DNA of 64,000 nucleotides from an uncultured Clostridia bacterium (lineage in GTDB: Bacteria; Bacillota; Clostridia; Oscillospirales; Ruminococcaceae), in contig CANRLH010000007.1 in the NCBI GenBank assembly GCA_947631455.1, positions 42,958 to 106,957 on the forward strand, written 5' to 3'. The notes below the pieces were generated by a model. It did no database searches. It was not told the DNA's origin and saw only the letters and a list, made by a program, of their open reading frames with translations. The position numbers were made by a program, and so were the translations under genes. Positions 16,749 to 25,676 of the stretch are shown one piece after another (within the stretch, counting starts at the first letter, position 1; every line of letters begins with the position of its first letter).

Positions 16749-18851
16749 GTGATTTGCAAACGATATCGGTTCGTTTCTGTTTTAGTAATAGCCTTTTTGG
16801 TGTTGCTTTGTGCCACGGCACCAAAGGTCAATGCAAATGAAAAACAGGTAAAACTTTCTTTAACTCCTGAAGAAAAAGACTATATATCATCTCATGAATC
16901 GTTAAAAGTAGGATACGTTCAGGATCGTATACCCGTATCCTTTTCAAATGAGGACGGAGATGCGGACGGGATATCCCGTTACATATTTGATCGCGTAAGC
17001 GATCTTTCGGGAATAAAGTTTGAATATGTACCTCTCCCCTTGGGAGACGTCACTTACGATTATCTTCTTGGTAAAGGCTTTGATCTTGTCACAAGTGTCG
17101 AATATAACGAGGAGAACAAAAAAGCCCGGGGAATACTTATAAGTGATCCCTATCTTTCCAGCCGTAAAGTAGTGGTTGCGAGAGATAATCTGGAGTTCAG
17201 ATATGATGCCGACTGGTCTGTTGCTGTTTCAACCGGCTCACAGACGCTTAAAAATGTGCTTGCCAAGACATTCCCGAATTTTGAACAGAAGGATTACGAT
17301 ACGATCTCGGATTGTTTTGATGCAATAAATACAGGCGATGCCGATCTTATGATACAAAATCAGTATGTTGTCGAATACTGGCTTTCAAAGCCCGACTATG
17401 AGGATTTGAATGTAATACCCGTCGTTGGACTTGACGATCGGCTTTGCTTTTCCGCTGTTGTAGCGTTTGGCGACCAGAAGGGTCCTTCACAGGAAGATGG
17501 GCAAATTCTTATAAGCATTCTGGATAAAGCAATAGCTGCTATTACCGATGATGAGATTGGCAATTACACGATACAGGGTGTAATGGAAAATCAGTACGAG
17601 TATACCATACTGGATTTTCTTAGCCGATATCGATATTCAGTAGGAATATTTGCCGTGTCGTTTCTTATCATTTTAACATTGGCGATACTGCTTGTGAGAC
17701 AGCGTATTCGTTTCGCCGAAAGTAAGGCTGACGCCAGGGCCAAAGGGCGTTTCTTGTCTACTATGAGCCACGAGATCCGCACGCCATTGAACGGTCTTAT
17801 CGGACTAAACTATCTTATGTCTCAGAAACTTGAGGACAAAGAGAAAATGAAAGAATATCTCAAGCAGTCCTCTGTTACTGCAAAGTATCTTTTGTCGCTT
17901 GTGAACGATATTCTTGATTCTTCAAAGCTACAGGAACAAAAGCTGGAATTGATACTTCACACCGTGGATCTTGATATTGTTTTACAAACTGTAAGTTCAA
18001 TTGAACAAAATGCTATGACAGACAAGAAGCTTAAATACACGGTTCACTCAGAGCTGACATATCAGTACGTTTTGGGAGATGAAGTCCGTATTCAGCAGGT
18101 TTTGCTGAATTTGCTTGATAATGCACGCAAATTTACACCGGAGGGCGGCAGTGTTGATCTTTCTCTTAAACAGAAAAAGACGGAAAGCAATAAAGTGCTT
18201 ACCACAATTACCGTATCTGATTCCGGAAGGGGTATGAGTGAGGAATTTCAAAAACACATATTCAGTGTCTTTTCACAGGAGCTTGAAACCGTATCCAAGG
18301 GCAATCAGGGCACAGGTCTAGGACTTTCAATCAGCCGCAGGCTGGCGCGGCTTATGGGAGGGGATCTGACTTGCGTCAGCAAAAAGGGCAAGGGCAGCTC
18401 GTTTACATTTACATTTTTAGCAGAGCCTGCCAAGCCTTCTGAAAAAGCCATGGCACAGATAATTGATAAAGAGCGTGCTCGTCCACGTATATTAGTTGCC
18501 GAGGACAACGAACTCAACGGGGAGATAATACTTGAGCTTCTGCGCAGCGAAGGGTTTGAAGCAGAACTTGCGGAAAACGGAAAAATAGCTTTGCAGATGT
18601 TTGCCGATTCAGCGCCTGAAACATTTAATGTTATTCTTATGGATCTGCTGATGCCCGAAATGGACGGCTTTGAAACTACGAAAGCTATTCGGGCGCTTAA
18701 TAGGGAGGATGCAAAAACAGTCCGTATATTTGCCTGCACGGCAAATTCCTTTTCAGAAGAACGGGACAAGGCATTTGCAAGTGGTATGGATGATTTTATC
18801 ACCAAGCCTGTAAACATTGAAGAGCTTATCAGAAAGCTTTATGACTATTAA
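16749..18851 (+). CDS. Hybrid sensor histidine kinase with extracytoplasmic solute-binding domain
   Basis: The GTG start at 16749 follows AAGGAGGGATC. Domains in order: signal peptide or anchor (1-30), bacterial solute-binding family 3 domain (about 40-270), transmembrane helix (about 296-318), HisKA with His341 in MSHEIRTPLNG, HATPase with GTGLGLSISRRL, and a receiver domain with Asp632 in ILMDLLMPEMDG. It resembles BvgS/EvgS-type kinases that bind small ligands outside the cell. No separate response regulator or HPt gene lies nearby, so output could be through the fused receiver. A strong terminator follows. Confidence 0.92.
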   Translation: MICKRYRFVSVLVIAFLVLLCATAPKVNANEKQVKLSLTPEEKDYISSHESLKVGYVQDRIPVSFSNEDGDADGISRYIFDRVSDLSGIKFEYVPLPLGDVTYDYLLGKGFDLVTSVEYNEENKKARGILISDPYLSSRKVVVARDNLEFRYDADWSVAVSTGSQTLKNVLAKTFPNFEQKDYDTISDCFDAINTGDADLMIQNQYVVEYWLSKPDYEDLNVIPVVGLDDRLCFSAVVAFGDQKGPSQEDGQILISILDKAIAAITDDEIGNYTIQGVMENQYEYTILDFLSRYRYSVGIFAVSFLIILTLAILLVRQRIRFAESKADARAKGRFLSTMSHEIRTPLNGLIGLNYLMSQKLEDKEKMKEYLKQSSVTAKYLLSLVNDILDSSKLQEQKLELILHTVDLDIVLQTVSSIEQNAMTDKKLKYTVHSELTYQYVLGDEVRIQQVLLNLLDNARKFTPEGGSVDLSLKQKKTESNKVLTTITVSDSGRGMSEEFQKHIFSVFSQELETVSKGNQGTGLGLSISRRLARLMGGDLTCVSKKGKGSSFTFTFLAEPAKPSEKAMAQIIDKERARPRILVAEDNELNGEIILELLRSEGFEAELAENGKIALQMFADSAPETFNVILMDLLMPEMDGFETTKAIRALNREDAKTVRIFACTANSFSEERDKAFASGMDDFITKPVNIEELIRKLYDY

Positions 18852-18990
18852 CAGCTTTACTTGATCACTGATCTAAGTATTTGTCTAAAAGCATGTTTGG
18901 TACTATAACGCAAGTTACTATGTAATGCTGTTTTTAATCATAGCGTAAGTTTTAAATTACAGATATTTAACAAACAGACATAACAAATTA

Positions 18991-19018
18991 AGGGCCATAG
19001 CAATATGGCTCTTTTTTT
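18991..19018 (+). terminator. Terminator of the hybrid kinase gene
   Basis: AGGGCCATA/TATGGCTCT stem with tetraloop GCAA and seven T. Confidence 0.9.
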
Positions 19019-19069
19019 GCATTAGTCGAAATTTGTCTGATGCTTTTCCGCAACCAATAAGTGCTGTAA

Positions 19070-19081
19070 ACTATATATTGT
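19070..19081. promoter_or_regulatory. NrdR-box-like site 1
   Basis: ACTATATATTGT matches the core of the published NrdR consensus (CWATATATWG). There is no clear promoter around this copy. Confidence 0.45.
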
Positions 19082-19148
19082 AGTTACACTCAGCGGAAAC
19101 ATGTTAAATATCGGTAAGAAAAACAATGCTTATTTAGGCCGTTTTGGA

Positions 19149-19177
19149 TTGACACATACTATATATTGTGGTAAAAT
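19149..19177 (+). promoter_or_regulatory. Near-consensus promoter containing an NrdR-box-like site
   Basis: TTGACA, a 17-bp spacer and TAAAAT. The spacer contains the second copy of the repeated box, so a bound repressor would block RNA polymerase. Transcripts would run through 350 nt of leader into mraZ. Confidence 0.7.
19158..19169. promoter_or_regulatory. NrdR-box-like site 2, in the promoter spacer
   Basis: ACTATATATTGT, identical to site 1, lying between the -35 and -10 of the 19149 promoter. Confidence 0.5.
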
Positions 19178-19227
19178 ATTTGTAATATGAAAATTTTGTC
19201 GCACGCCTTTCATTTAAACGTCTGTAT

Positions 19228-19239
19228 ACTATATGTTGT
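19228..19239. promoter_or_regulatory. NrdR-box-like site 3
   Basis: ACTATATGTTGT differs at one base from sites 1 and 2. The start-to-start distances of the three copies are 88 and 70 bp. Confidence 0.45.
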
Positions 19240-19413
19240 GTCTCAGATATATCTTCACATACGGATACTCACAGGTGCTATTGGATAGAAAAGCCAAAAG
19301 AAGCGTCGTGAAATTGTAAATTTTTTGTAAATCTTCTTTCTAGTTTGGTAATATTGTATAAATAGGCAGGATTTTATTAGGCAATTTGTCTACAAGTTTT
19401 TTTGTCGTTGGGC

Positions 19414-19442
19414 TTGCATTTCCTTAAATAATAGTGTATAAT
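19414..19442 (+). promoter_or_regulatory. Proximal promoter of the dcw cluster
   Basis: TTGCAT, a 17-bp spacer, perfect TATAAT, about 80 bp before mraZ. Confidence 0.75.
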
Positions 19443-19524
19443 TAGCTTGCAGTGGTTAATTGTGCAAAAAAGTGGTGATAATTCCCAAATCGGAAGTAAC
19501 CGCTTTTAAAGGGAGGTGAACGGC

Positions 19525-19956
19525 TTGCCGACATCAAATTTAATGGGAACATTCTACCCGTCTATGGACGCAAAGGGGCGAATGAGCTTTCCTACAAAGT
19601 TAAGGGAGATAATTGGCGAGAGGTTCATCGTCACGAGAGGGATTGACGGATGCTTGTTTGTGTATTCGCTTGAAGACTTTGCGCTTATCGCCGAGAAGAT
19701 AAGAAATCTTCCTATATCAAAGGGAAGACAGATCCAAAGGCATTTTATGGCGGGGGCGACAGAGGTTGAAGCTGACAAACAGGGAAGAATTCTGATCCCT
19801 CAGGACCTAAGGAGGTTTGCAGGCCTTTCAAAGGACATAGTTGTTGCCGGAGTCACAGACAGGGCGGAGATCTGGGATAAGGACAGATGGGATGCAGCCA
19901 GCGCCGTGTTTGACGACGAATGTGCGATAAAGGCCATGGAGGAGCTTGACTTCTGA
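19525..19956 (+). CDS. mraZ: MraZ, transcriptional regulator of the dcw cluster
   Basis: The TTG at 19525 is chosen because GGGAGG lies 8 bp upstream; the ORF-track GTG at 19516 overlaps that SD. This gives 143 residues, the standard length. Two AbrB-like SpoVT halves carry the duplicated D-x-K-x-R motifs (MDAKGRMSFP and ADKQGRILIP). MraZ binds repeats ahead of its own operon in other bacteria. Confidence 0.96.
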   Translation: MPTSNLMGTFYPSMDAKGRMSFPTKLREIIGERFIVTRGIDGCLFVYSLEDFALIAEKIRNLPISKGRQIQRHFMAGATEVEADKQGRILIPQDLRRFAGLSKDIVVAGVTDRAEIWDKDRWDAASAVFDDECAIKAMEELDF

Positions 19957-19996
19957 CAGGGTGTATAGTCTATGACCGTAAGGGTTGGTGTAGCGA

Positions 19997-20923
19997 TTGG
20001 AATTTAATCATATCCCCGTCTTGCTTGACGAATGTATAGATGGACTTAACATTAAGCCGGACGGCGTATACATTGACGGTACCGTTGGAGGAGCAGGTCA
20101 TTCCAAGGAGATTGCAAAGCGGCTTACAACGGGCAGACTTATCGGGATAGACAGAGACCCTGAGGCGGTAAGCGTTGCGAGAGAGAGACTCAAGGGCTTT
20201 AACGCCGAGGTGATCGAAGCTAATTTTTCTGAGCTTGACGGTATTATGAAAGAAAAAGACATACCCAAAGCAGACGGAATTTTGCTTGATCTCGGGGTAT
20301 CATCGCATCAGCTTGACGAAGCCCAAAGAGGTTTTTCCTACCATTCAGACGCTGTGCTTGATATGAGAATGAGCAAGGCGGGAATAAGCGCTAAGGACAT
20401 TGTGAATACATATTCATATGAAAGCTTGGCGAATATCATTTTTGAGTACGGTGAGGAAAAGTTTTCAAGGCAAATTGCACATGCCATTGTTAAAAACAGA
20501 GAGGAAAAAGAAATTGAGACGACCTCAGAGCTTGCGGACATTATACGGTCCGCCGTTCCGCAAAAGGCAAGGAGAGAGAAAAATCCCTGCAAAAAGACCT
20601 TTCAGGCGATAAGGATTGCGGTCAACGACGAGCTCGGTCACATCAGCGCAGCTCTTGACAAAGCGTTCGACGCACTGAGCGTCGGAGGGCGGCTTTGCGT
20701 TATATCTTTTCACTCGCTTGAGGACAGGCTTGTAAAGCAAAGATTTAAGGAGTTTTGTCGGGGGTGTGTTTGCCCGCCTGACTTTCCGGTTTGTGTGTGC
20801 GGAAAAACGCCGAGGGGCGCTCTTGTGAACAAAAAGCCTATAGAACCGGGAGCGCATGAGCTTGAGAAAAATAAAAGAAGCAAAAGCGCCAAGCTGCGGA
20901 TCATCGAAAAAATAAAGGAATGA
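19997..20923 (+). CDS. rsmH: 16S rRNA (cytosine-1402 N4) methyltransferase
   Basis: The 308-residue product has the SAM-binding DGTVGGAGHS motif, DGILLDLGVSSHQLD and SFHSLEDRLVK, all typical of RsmH/MraW. It methylates C1402 of 16S rRNA. The TTG start at 19997 directly precedes the conserved EFNHIPVLLDE; the SD is weak (GGTTGGTG). It follows mraZ by 40 bp in the usual order. Confidence 0.96.
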   Translation: MEFNHIPVLLDECIDGLNIKPDGVYIDGTVGGAGHSKEIAKRLTTGRLIGIDRDPEAVSVARERLKGFNAEVIEANFSELDGIMKEKDIPKADGILLDLGVSSHQLDEAQRGFSYHSDAVLDMRMSKAGISAKDIVNTYSYESLANIIFEYGEEKFSRQIAHAIVKNREEKEIETTSELADIIRSAVPQKARREKNPCKKTFQAIRIAVNDELGHISAALDKAFDALSVGGRLCVISFHSLEDRLVKQRFKEFCRGCVCPPDFPVCVCGKTPRGALVNKKPIEPGAHELEKNKRSKSAKLRIIEKIKE

Positions 20924-21133
20924 TGATCTGCGGGATTTACCGAAAAGCAGAACAAAGATAAAATAAAAGCTTTTTGGAACTTAAAGAAAAGACAACAACA
21001 GAAAAAGAAAGTAAAGCAGAAAAACAACAAAGGTAAAAAGAAAAACTAAAAAAGAACAAAAGACAAAACGAGCAAAACGTAAAAGAAAAGGAAACTAAAA
21101 GATAAGGACTTATATTGTCGGAAGGGCAAGGAA
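20924..21133. other. A-rich, purine-biased spacer between rsmH and ftsL
   Basis: 210 bp without a usable ORF, made largely of A with scattered G (AAAAGAAAAGGAAAC-type text) and frequent stops. It may be decayed Lys/Arg-rich coding sequence or a deliberately unstructured mRNA spacer. Confidence 0.4.
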
Positions 21134-21607
21134 ATGGCGAAAATCAACAATCTCGCTTATGATTATACCGAGTATGATCAGATGGCGGAGCCAAAGTCCC
21201 ACCCGAAAATCAAGCACATACGGAACCTGAAATTACAGCCGAGGGTATCAGCAGCCGTTCGGTATACGATAACGGGTTTTATAGCGACGCTTTTGCTGAT
21301 GGCAATTGTTTTCGGAAGGGTAGAGCTGAGCAAAATATATTCTGAACAGACGCAGCTTCAGACAGAGCTTTCGCAGCTTAACGAAGCTAATCTGAGCCTT
21401 AAGTCGGAGATCGAATCAAAGACCGGCTTGTCTCAGGTCGAGGAGTATGCTGAAAAGACTCTCGGACTGCAAAAGCTTGATAAATCTCAGGTCGAGTACG
21501 TGGAGGTAAAGACCGATGCTGTAATTGAGCCTGTTGAGACTGATGAGAATATCTTTGTAGCCATAAAGAAATGGTTTGAAAATGTTTTGGAATATATCGG
21601 AGCATAA
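21134..21607 (+). CDS. ftsL: FtsL/DivIC-like septum protein
   Basis: The ATG at 21134 follows GGGCAAGGA. The 157-residue bitopic protein has a cytoplasmic N-terminus of about 45 residues, one membrane helix (about 49-64) and a heptad-rich coiled coil (SEQTQLQTELSQLNEANLSLKS begins the region). The position between rsmH and the class B PBP is diagnostic of ftsL, although the sequence is poorly conserved in this family. It probably forms a complex with the FtsQ/DivIB protein encoded downstream. Confidence 0.85.
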   Translation: MAKINNLAYDYTEYDQMAEPKSHPKIKHIRNLKLQPRVSAAVRYTITGFIATLLLMAIVFGRVELSKIYSEQTQLQTELSQLNEANLSLKSEIESKTGLSQVEEYAEKTLGLQKLDKSQVEYVEVKTDAVIEPVETDENIFVAIKKWFENVLEYIGA

Positions 21608-21719
21608 AGAATAGGATTTATTAGTGGAAAAGTTAAGCTTTTACTTATGTCAGTGACGAAGAGTTAAAACTTAGCTTTTTTACGCTTTTTTGAGGAAATC
21701 TGGCGAAAGGAGCAAAAAT

Positions 21720-24203
21720 ATGGGAGATAAGCCTACAGTGCTTATGAGAAAGCGCCTTAACATATGGATCGGGCTTGTGATGCTTGCGGTAATAGTATGG
21801 ATCATTATAAATATCTTCAAAACCTCTGTTGTTGAGGGCGAGGAGTACAGAGAGCTTGCTAATGCTCAGCAGCTTAAAAGCACAACGATAAAGGCGAGCA
21901 GAGGTTCGATAGTTGACTGCAACAATCAGATCCTTGCACAAAGCGCGACCGTTTATACAGTGTTTATCGACCCTAACACTCTTAAAGACTATCTTGCAAA
22001 CGACCCTAAGGCAACGGTCGATGAAATATCAAATAAGCTTGCTGAGATATTAGAGCTCGAGCCTGAAAAAGTTAAGGAAAAGTGCATAAAGGCTTCAAGC
22101 TATGAGGAGCTTAAAAAAAGTGTTGAGAAGCAATCCCTTGACAGGGTTTTGGAATACAAAAGCGAAATAAGCTGCGGAGCGATAGGAACTGTGCCTATGA
22201 CAAAGCGGTACTATCCTCAGAACGACCTTGCGGCGGCAGTTATCGGACATATCCACTACGACGGATACGGACTTTTGGGACTTGAGGCGTATTATGACGA
22301 TTACCTGGCGGGAACGGACGGAAAAACCGTTACCGCGGAGGGGCGTGACGGCACTCAGATGCCGTACAGATACAAGCAGAATTATGATGCGATAGACGGC
22401 TCATCGCTTGTGCTGAATATGGACGTGAATATTCAGAGCTATCTTGAAAAGGCGCTTAAAGAAGCGGTCGAGCTTCACAAGCCAAGAGACAGAGCCTGCG
22501 GCATTATTATGAATCCAAATACTGGTCAGGTTATGGCGATGGCGACCACGCCGGGATATGATTTAAACAACCCGGCTGAGATTTATGACGCGCAAACAAG
22601 AGAAGAGGTAGAAAGGCTAAGAAAAGAGGAGGAAGCAAAAAACATAGCCGGAACCACCGAGGCTACTGAGGAAGAATCTGAGGAGGCTACCGACGAGTAC
22701 GGAAACGTGATTGAAGCTCCTACAGAGGAAGAAGATGAGGAGCCGACTTATGACGAGGCGTTAAACGCAGCGTGGAGCCTTCAGTGGAAGAACAAAGCGG
22801 TATCTGAAATATACTATCCGGGATCTGTGTTCAAGGTAATAACGGGTTCTTCTGCTCTTGAGGAAAAAGCAATAGACCTTAAGCAGACGTTTAGCTGCAA
22901 CACGAGCTATACGGTTGCGGATACAACTATCAGGTGCTGGAGCACAAAGGATCACGGACTTCAGACCTTTGCTCAGGCTATGACAAATTCATGCAACCCT
23001 GCATTTATCCAGATAGGCCTTGCGCTTGGCGCAGACAAATTCTGTGATTACTTTGACGCGTATGGCTTCAGAGAGGCTACGGGAATAGATCTTCCGGCGG
23101 AGGCTTCAAGCATTACATACAACAGGGATACCATGGGAATAGTAGAGCTTGCGACGTCTTCATTCGGACAGGCGAACAAGATAACGCCTATACAGATGAT
23201 AACAGCGTATTCTGCGGTAATTAACGGAGGTTATCTTGTTACACCGCAGATGGTGGATAAAATTATAGATGCCAACGGAAATGTTGTTGAAGATTATAAG
23301 CCGGTGATAAAAAGACAGGTGATTTCTGAGGAAACATCTAAAAAGATGAGAGAGGTACTTGAAAATGTAGTACAGTCAGAGCCGGACAGCAACGCGTATA
23401 TTCAGGGTTACAACATCGGAGGAAAGTCCGGTACGAGTGAAAAGCTGGACGTTATAGACGAGGAAGGACGTCAGCACGTGGCATCATACTGTGCATTTTA
23501 CCCCGCTGATAAGCCGGAGCTTGTAATGCTGGTTATGGTAGACGCTCCTGAAAGCGGAGAGATTTACGGAAGCCAGATTGCGGCGCCGGTATGCGTAAGC
23601 GCGTTGAAAAACATTCTGCCGTACCTCGGATACTATCCTCAGTATTCTGAGGAGGAGCTTGGATCGCTTGCGGTATACGTTCCAAGCGTAACTAATTTAA
23701 GCGTGAATGAGGCAAAGACCACTCTTGAAAAAGTGGGGCTAAATGTTCAGGTGGCAGGATCGGGCGAAAAAGTAATAAAACAAACTCCGTCATCGGGCTC
23801 CGTTCAGCGCGGCGGAACGGTGATACTCTATACCGAGGAGGGCATAGAGCCGGAGCTTAGATATGTACCCAACGTGATAGGCATGTCAAAGGATGCAATA
23901 CAGGAGGCTATGCATCAGGCAGGCTTTAACGTGACATTCATAGGCGATTATGAGGCAAAGGGAGCTTTTTGCATAGAGCAGACGCCGCTGGACGGCGCTG
24001 AGGCTTATGCTTCAACTGTTGTGACTGTGAATATGTCTACTGCTTGGCCGGAAACTACAGGCAGTGGAGAAGCGCAGGATAACGCCCAGAGCGAACAACA
24101 GGAAGAACAGAACAATAATGCCGACGTATATAACGAAGAAGCTTATTACGACGATGGGTACGATCAGTATTTTGAAGACGCATACTATGACGAGGAATAT
24201 TAA
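21720..24203 (+). CDS. Class B penicillin-binding protein (PBP2/SpoVD type) with two PASTA domains
   Basis: The ATG at 21720 follows CGAAAGGAG. The 827-residue product has an N-terminal membrane anchor (about 15-32), dimerisation domain, and transpeptidase with S369xxK (PGSVFK), S424CN and K569SGT. Two PASTA domains follow (YVPSVTNLS and YVPNVIGMS starts). A Glu/Thr-rich insert of about 50 residues (around 300-355) lies just before the active-site serine, and the tail is rich in Tyr, Asp and Glu. PASTA domains suggest a vegetative PBP2x or sporulation SpoVD; the sequence alone does not decide which. Confidence 0.93.
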   Translation: MGDKPTVLMRKRLNIWIGLVMLAVIVWIIINIFKTSVVEGEEYRELANAQQLKSTTIKASRGSIVDCNNQILAQSATVYTVFIDPNTLKDYLANDPKATVDEISNKLAEILELEPEKVKEKCIKASSYEELKKSVEKQSLDRVLEYKSEISCGAIGTVPMTKRYYPQNDLAAAVIGHIHYDGYGLLGLEAYYDDYLAGTDGKTVTAEGRDGTQMPYRYKQNYDAIDGSSLVLNMDVNIQSYLEKALKEAVELHKPRDRACGIIMNPNTGQVMAMATTPGYDLNNPAEIYDAQTREEVERLRKEEEAKNIAGTTEATEEESEEATDEYGNVIEAPTEEEDEEPTYDEALNAAWSLQWKNKAVSEIYYPGSVFKVITGSSALEEKAIDLKQTFSCNTSYTVADTTIRCWSTKDHGLQTFAQAMTNSCNPAFIQIGLALGADKFCDYFDAYGFREATGIDLPAEASSITYNRDTMGIVELATSSFGQANKITPIQMITAYSAVINGGYLVTPQMVDKIIDANGNVVEDYKPVIKRQVISEETSKKMREVLENVVQSEPDSNAYIQGYNIGGKSGTSEKLDVIDEEGRQHVASYCAFYPADKPELVMLVMVDAPESGEIYGSQIAAPVCVSALKNILPYLGYYPQYSEEELGSLAVYVPSVTNLSVNEAKTTLEKVGLNVQVAGSGEKVIKQTPSSGSVQRGGTVILYTEEGIEPELRYVPNVIGMSKDAIQEAMHQAGFNVTFIGDYEAKGAFCIEQTPLDGAEAYASTVVTVNMSTAWPETTGSGEAQDNAQSEQQEEQNNNADVYNEEAYYDDGYDQYFEDAYYDEEY

Positions 24204-24224
24204 AAGCAAAAGGGGAGATTTACA

Positions 24225-25661
24225 ATGCGGCTTTACGACCTGATAAGAGACAACGCAAAGACAGAACTTGAGAATATTGAAATAACCGGGATCGTCTCCG
24301 ACAGCAGAAGTGAAATAAAGGGCGGAGAGCTTTTCGTTTGCATAAAGGGCGAGACCTTTGACGGACATACCGCCGCTGTGGATATGCTGAACAAGGGAGC
24401 GGCAGCCGTTTTGACCGAGCGGGATATGGGCCTTGAGCAACAGATAATCGTACCTGATACCAGAGAGGAATATGCCTATATATGCGCAAAGTGGTTTGGT
24501 GATCCGCACAAAAGGCTGAAGCTTATAGGCGTTACCGGAACAAACGGTAAAACTACCATCACAACGATGCTTAAGGCAGTGATCTCAGGCTTTGGTAAAA
24601 AAACGGGGCTTATAGGGACTTGTCAGAATGAGATAGGAGAAAGGGTGCTGCATACTGAAAGAACTACACCGGAAGCATATGAGCTGTTTGAGCTTTTTGA
24701 TAAGATGGCTCGCGAAGGGTGCGAATATGTAGTTATGGAGGTTTCCTCTCAGGGCCTTGAGCAAAAACGGCTTGGGCCCTGCCGGTTTGAGCTGGGTGCA
24801 TTTACAAACCTTACTCAGGATCATCTTGATGTTCACAAGACAATGGAAAACTATTATCAGGCGAAAAAGCTTTTGTTTACAATGACCGATACAGCCGTGA
24901 TAAATGTGGACGACGAATGGGGAAAAAGGTATATCAGTGAGATAAACTGCAATATCAAAACCTTCAGCACACACGGCGCGGCTGATTTTACAGCAAGCGG
25001 AGAAGAGCTTTTGCCAAGCGGCGTAAGGTATACGTTTTCCGACGGAAAGCTTGATATCCCGGTAAGCTTTAATATGCCTGGCGAATTTAACGTGTCAAAC
25101 TCTCTTTGCGTTATAGCCTGCGCCGATGTTCTGGGCTTTGACTTAAAAAAGACTGTTGAGATATTAAATTCTCAGAGCGGTGTAAGGGGAAGAGCGGAGG
25201 TCGTGCCGACAGGACGGGATTTTACCGTAATATGCGATTATGCTCACACTCCTGATGCAATAGAAAATATATTGAGCGCAATGAAAGCAAGCGCTAAGGG
25301 CAGAGTAGTCTGTCTGTTTGGCTGCGGCGGAAACAGAGACGCAAAAAAGCGTCCTCTTATGGCAAAGGCAGCGGCAAAGCATGCGGACTTTCTGATAGTT
25401 ACATCGGATAATCCGAGAAACGAGAATCCCAAGCTTATAATAAAGGATATACTTGCCGGAATAGATATAAAGAAAACAGAGCATAAAACTATTACAGACA
25501 GGGTCAAGGCCATTCGCTGGGCGATAAAACATGCGAAAAAGGACGATGTTATCGTGCTTTGCGGAAAGGGCCATGAGGACTATCAGATACTTCAGGGAAA
25601 CGTAAAGATCCACCTTGACGAAAGAGAAGTTGTAAAAGAGGCTCTTTCAAAACTTAAATAA
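24225..25661 (+). CDS. murE: UDP-MurNAc-tripeptide synthetase (MurE)
   Basis: The start ATG follows AAAGGGGAG. The 478-residue Mur ligase has the P-loop GVTGTNGKTTIT and the DNPR motif that marks meso-diaminopimelate-adding MurE, so the cell wall is likely DAP-type. It acts in the cytoplasm on UDP-MurNAc-L-Ala-D-Glu. It lies 21 bp after the PBP gene and 15 bp before murF, inside the dcw operon. Confidence 0.96.
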   Translation: MRLYDLIRDNAKTELENIEITGIVSDSRSEIKGGELFVCIKGETFDGHTAAVDMLNKGAAAVLTERDMGLEQQIIVPDTREEYAYICAKWFGDPHKRLKLIGVTGTNGKTTITTMLKAVISGFGKKTGLIGTCQNEIGERVLHTERTTPEAYELFELFDKMAREGCEYVVMEVSSQGLEQKRLGPCRFELGAFTNLTQDHLDVHKTMENYYQAKKLLFTMTDTAVINVDDEWGKRYISEINCNIKTFSTHGAADFTASGEELLPSGVRYTFSDGKLDIPVSFNMPGEFNVSNSLCVIACADVLGFDLKKTVEILNSQSGVRGRAEVVPTGRDFTVICDYAHTPDAIENILSAMKASAKGRVVCLFGCGGNRDAKKRPLMAKAAAKHADFLIVTSDNPRNENPKLIIKDILAGIDIKKTEHKTITDRVKAIRWAIKHAKKDDVIVLCGKGHEDYQILQGNVKIHLDEREVVKEALSKLK

Positions 25662-25676
25662 TTGACGGAGAAACAA

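Larger units (their letters stand above)
19019..19524. other. Control region of the dcw cluster
   Basis: About 500 bp with no ORF. It holds three copies of an ACTATATATTGT-type box, two well-formed promoters (19149-19177 and 19414-19442) and the mraZ SD. No structured RNA was recognised. Confidence 0.6.
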
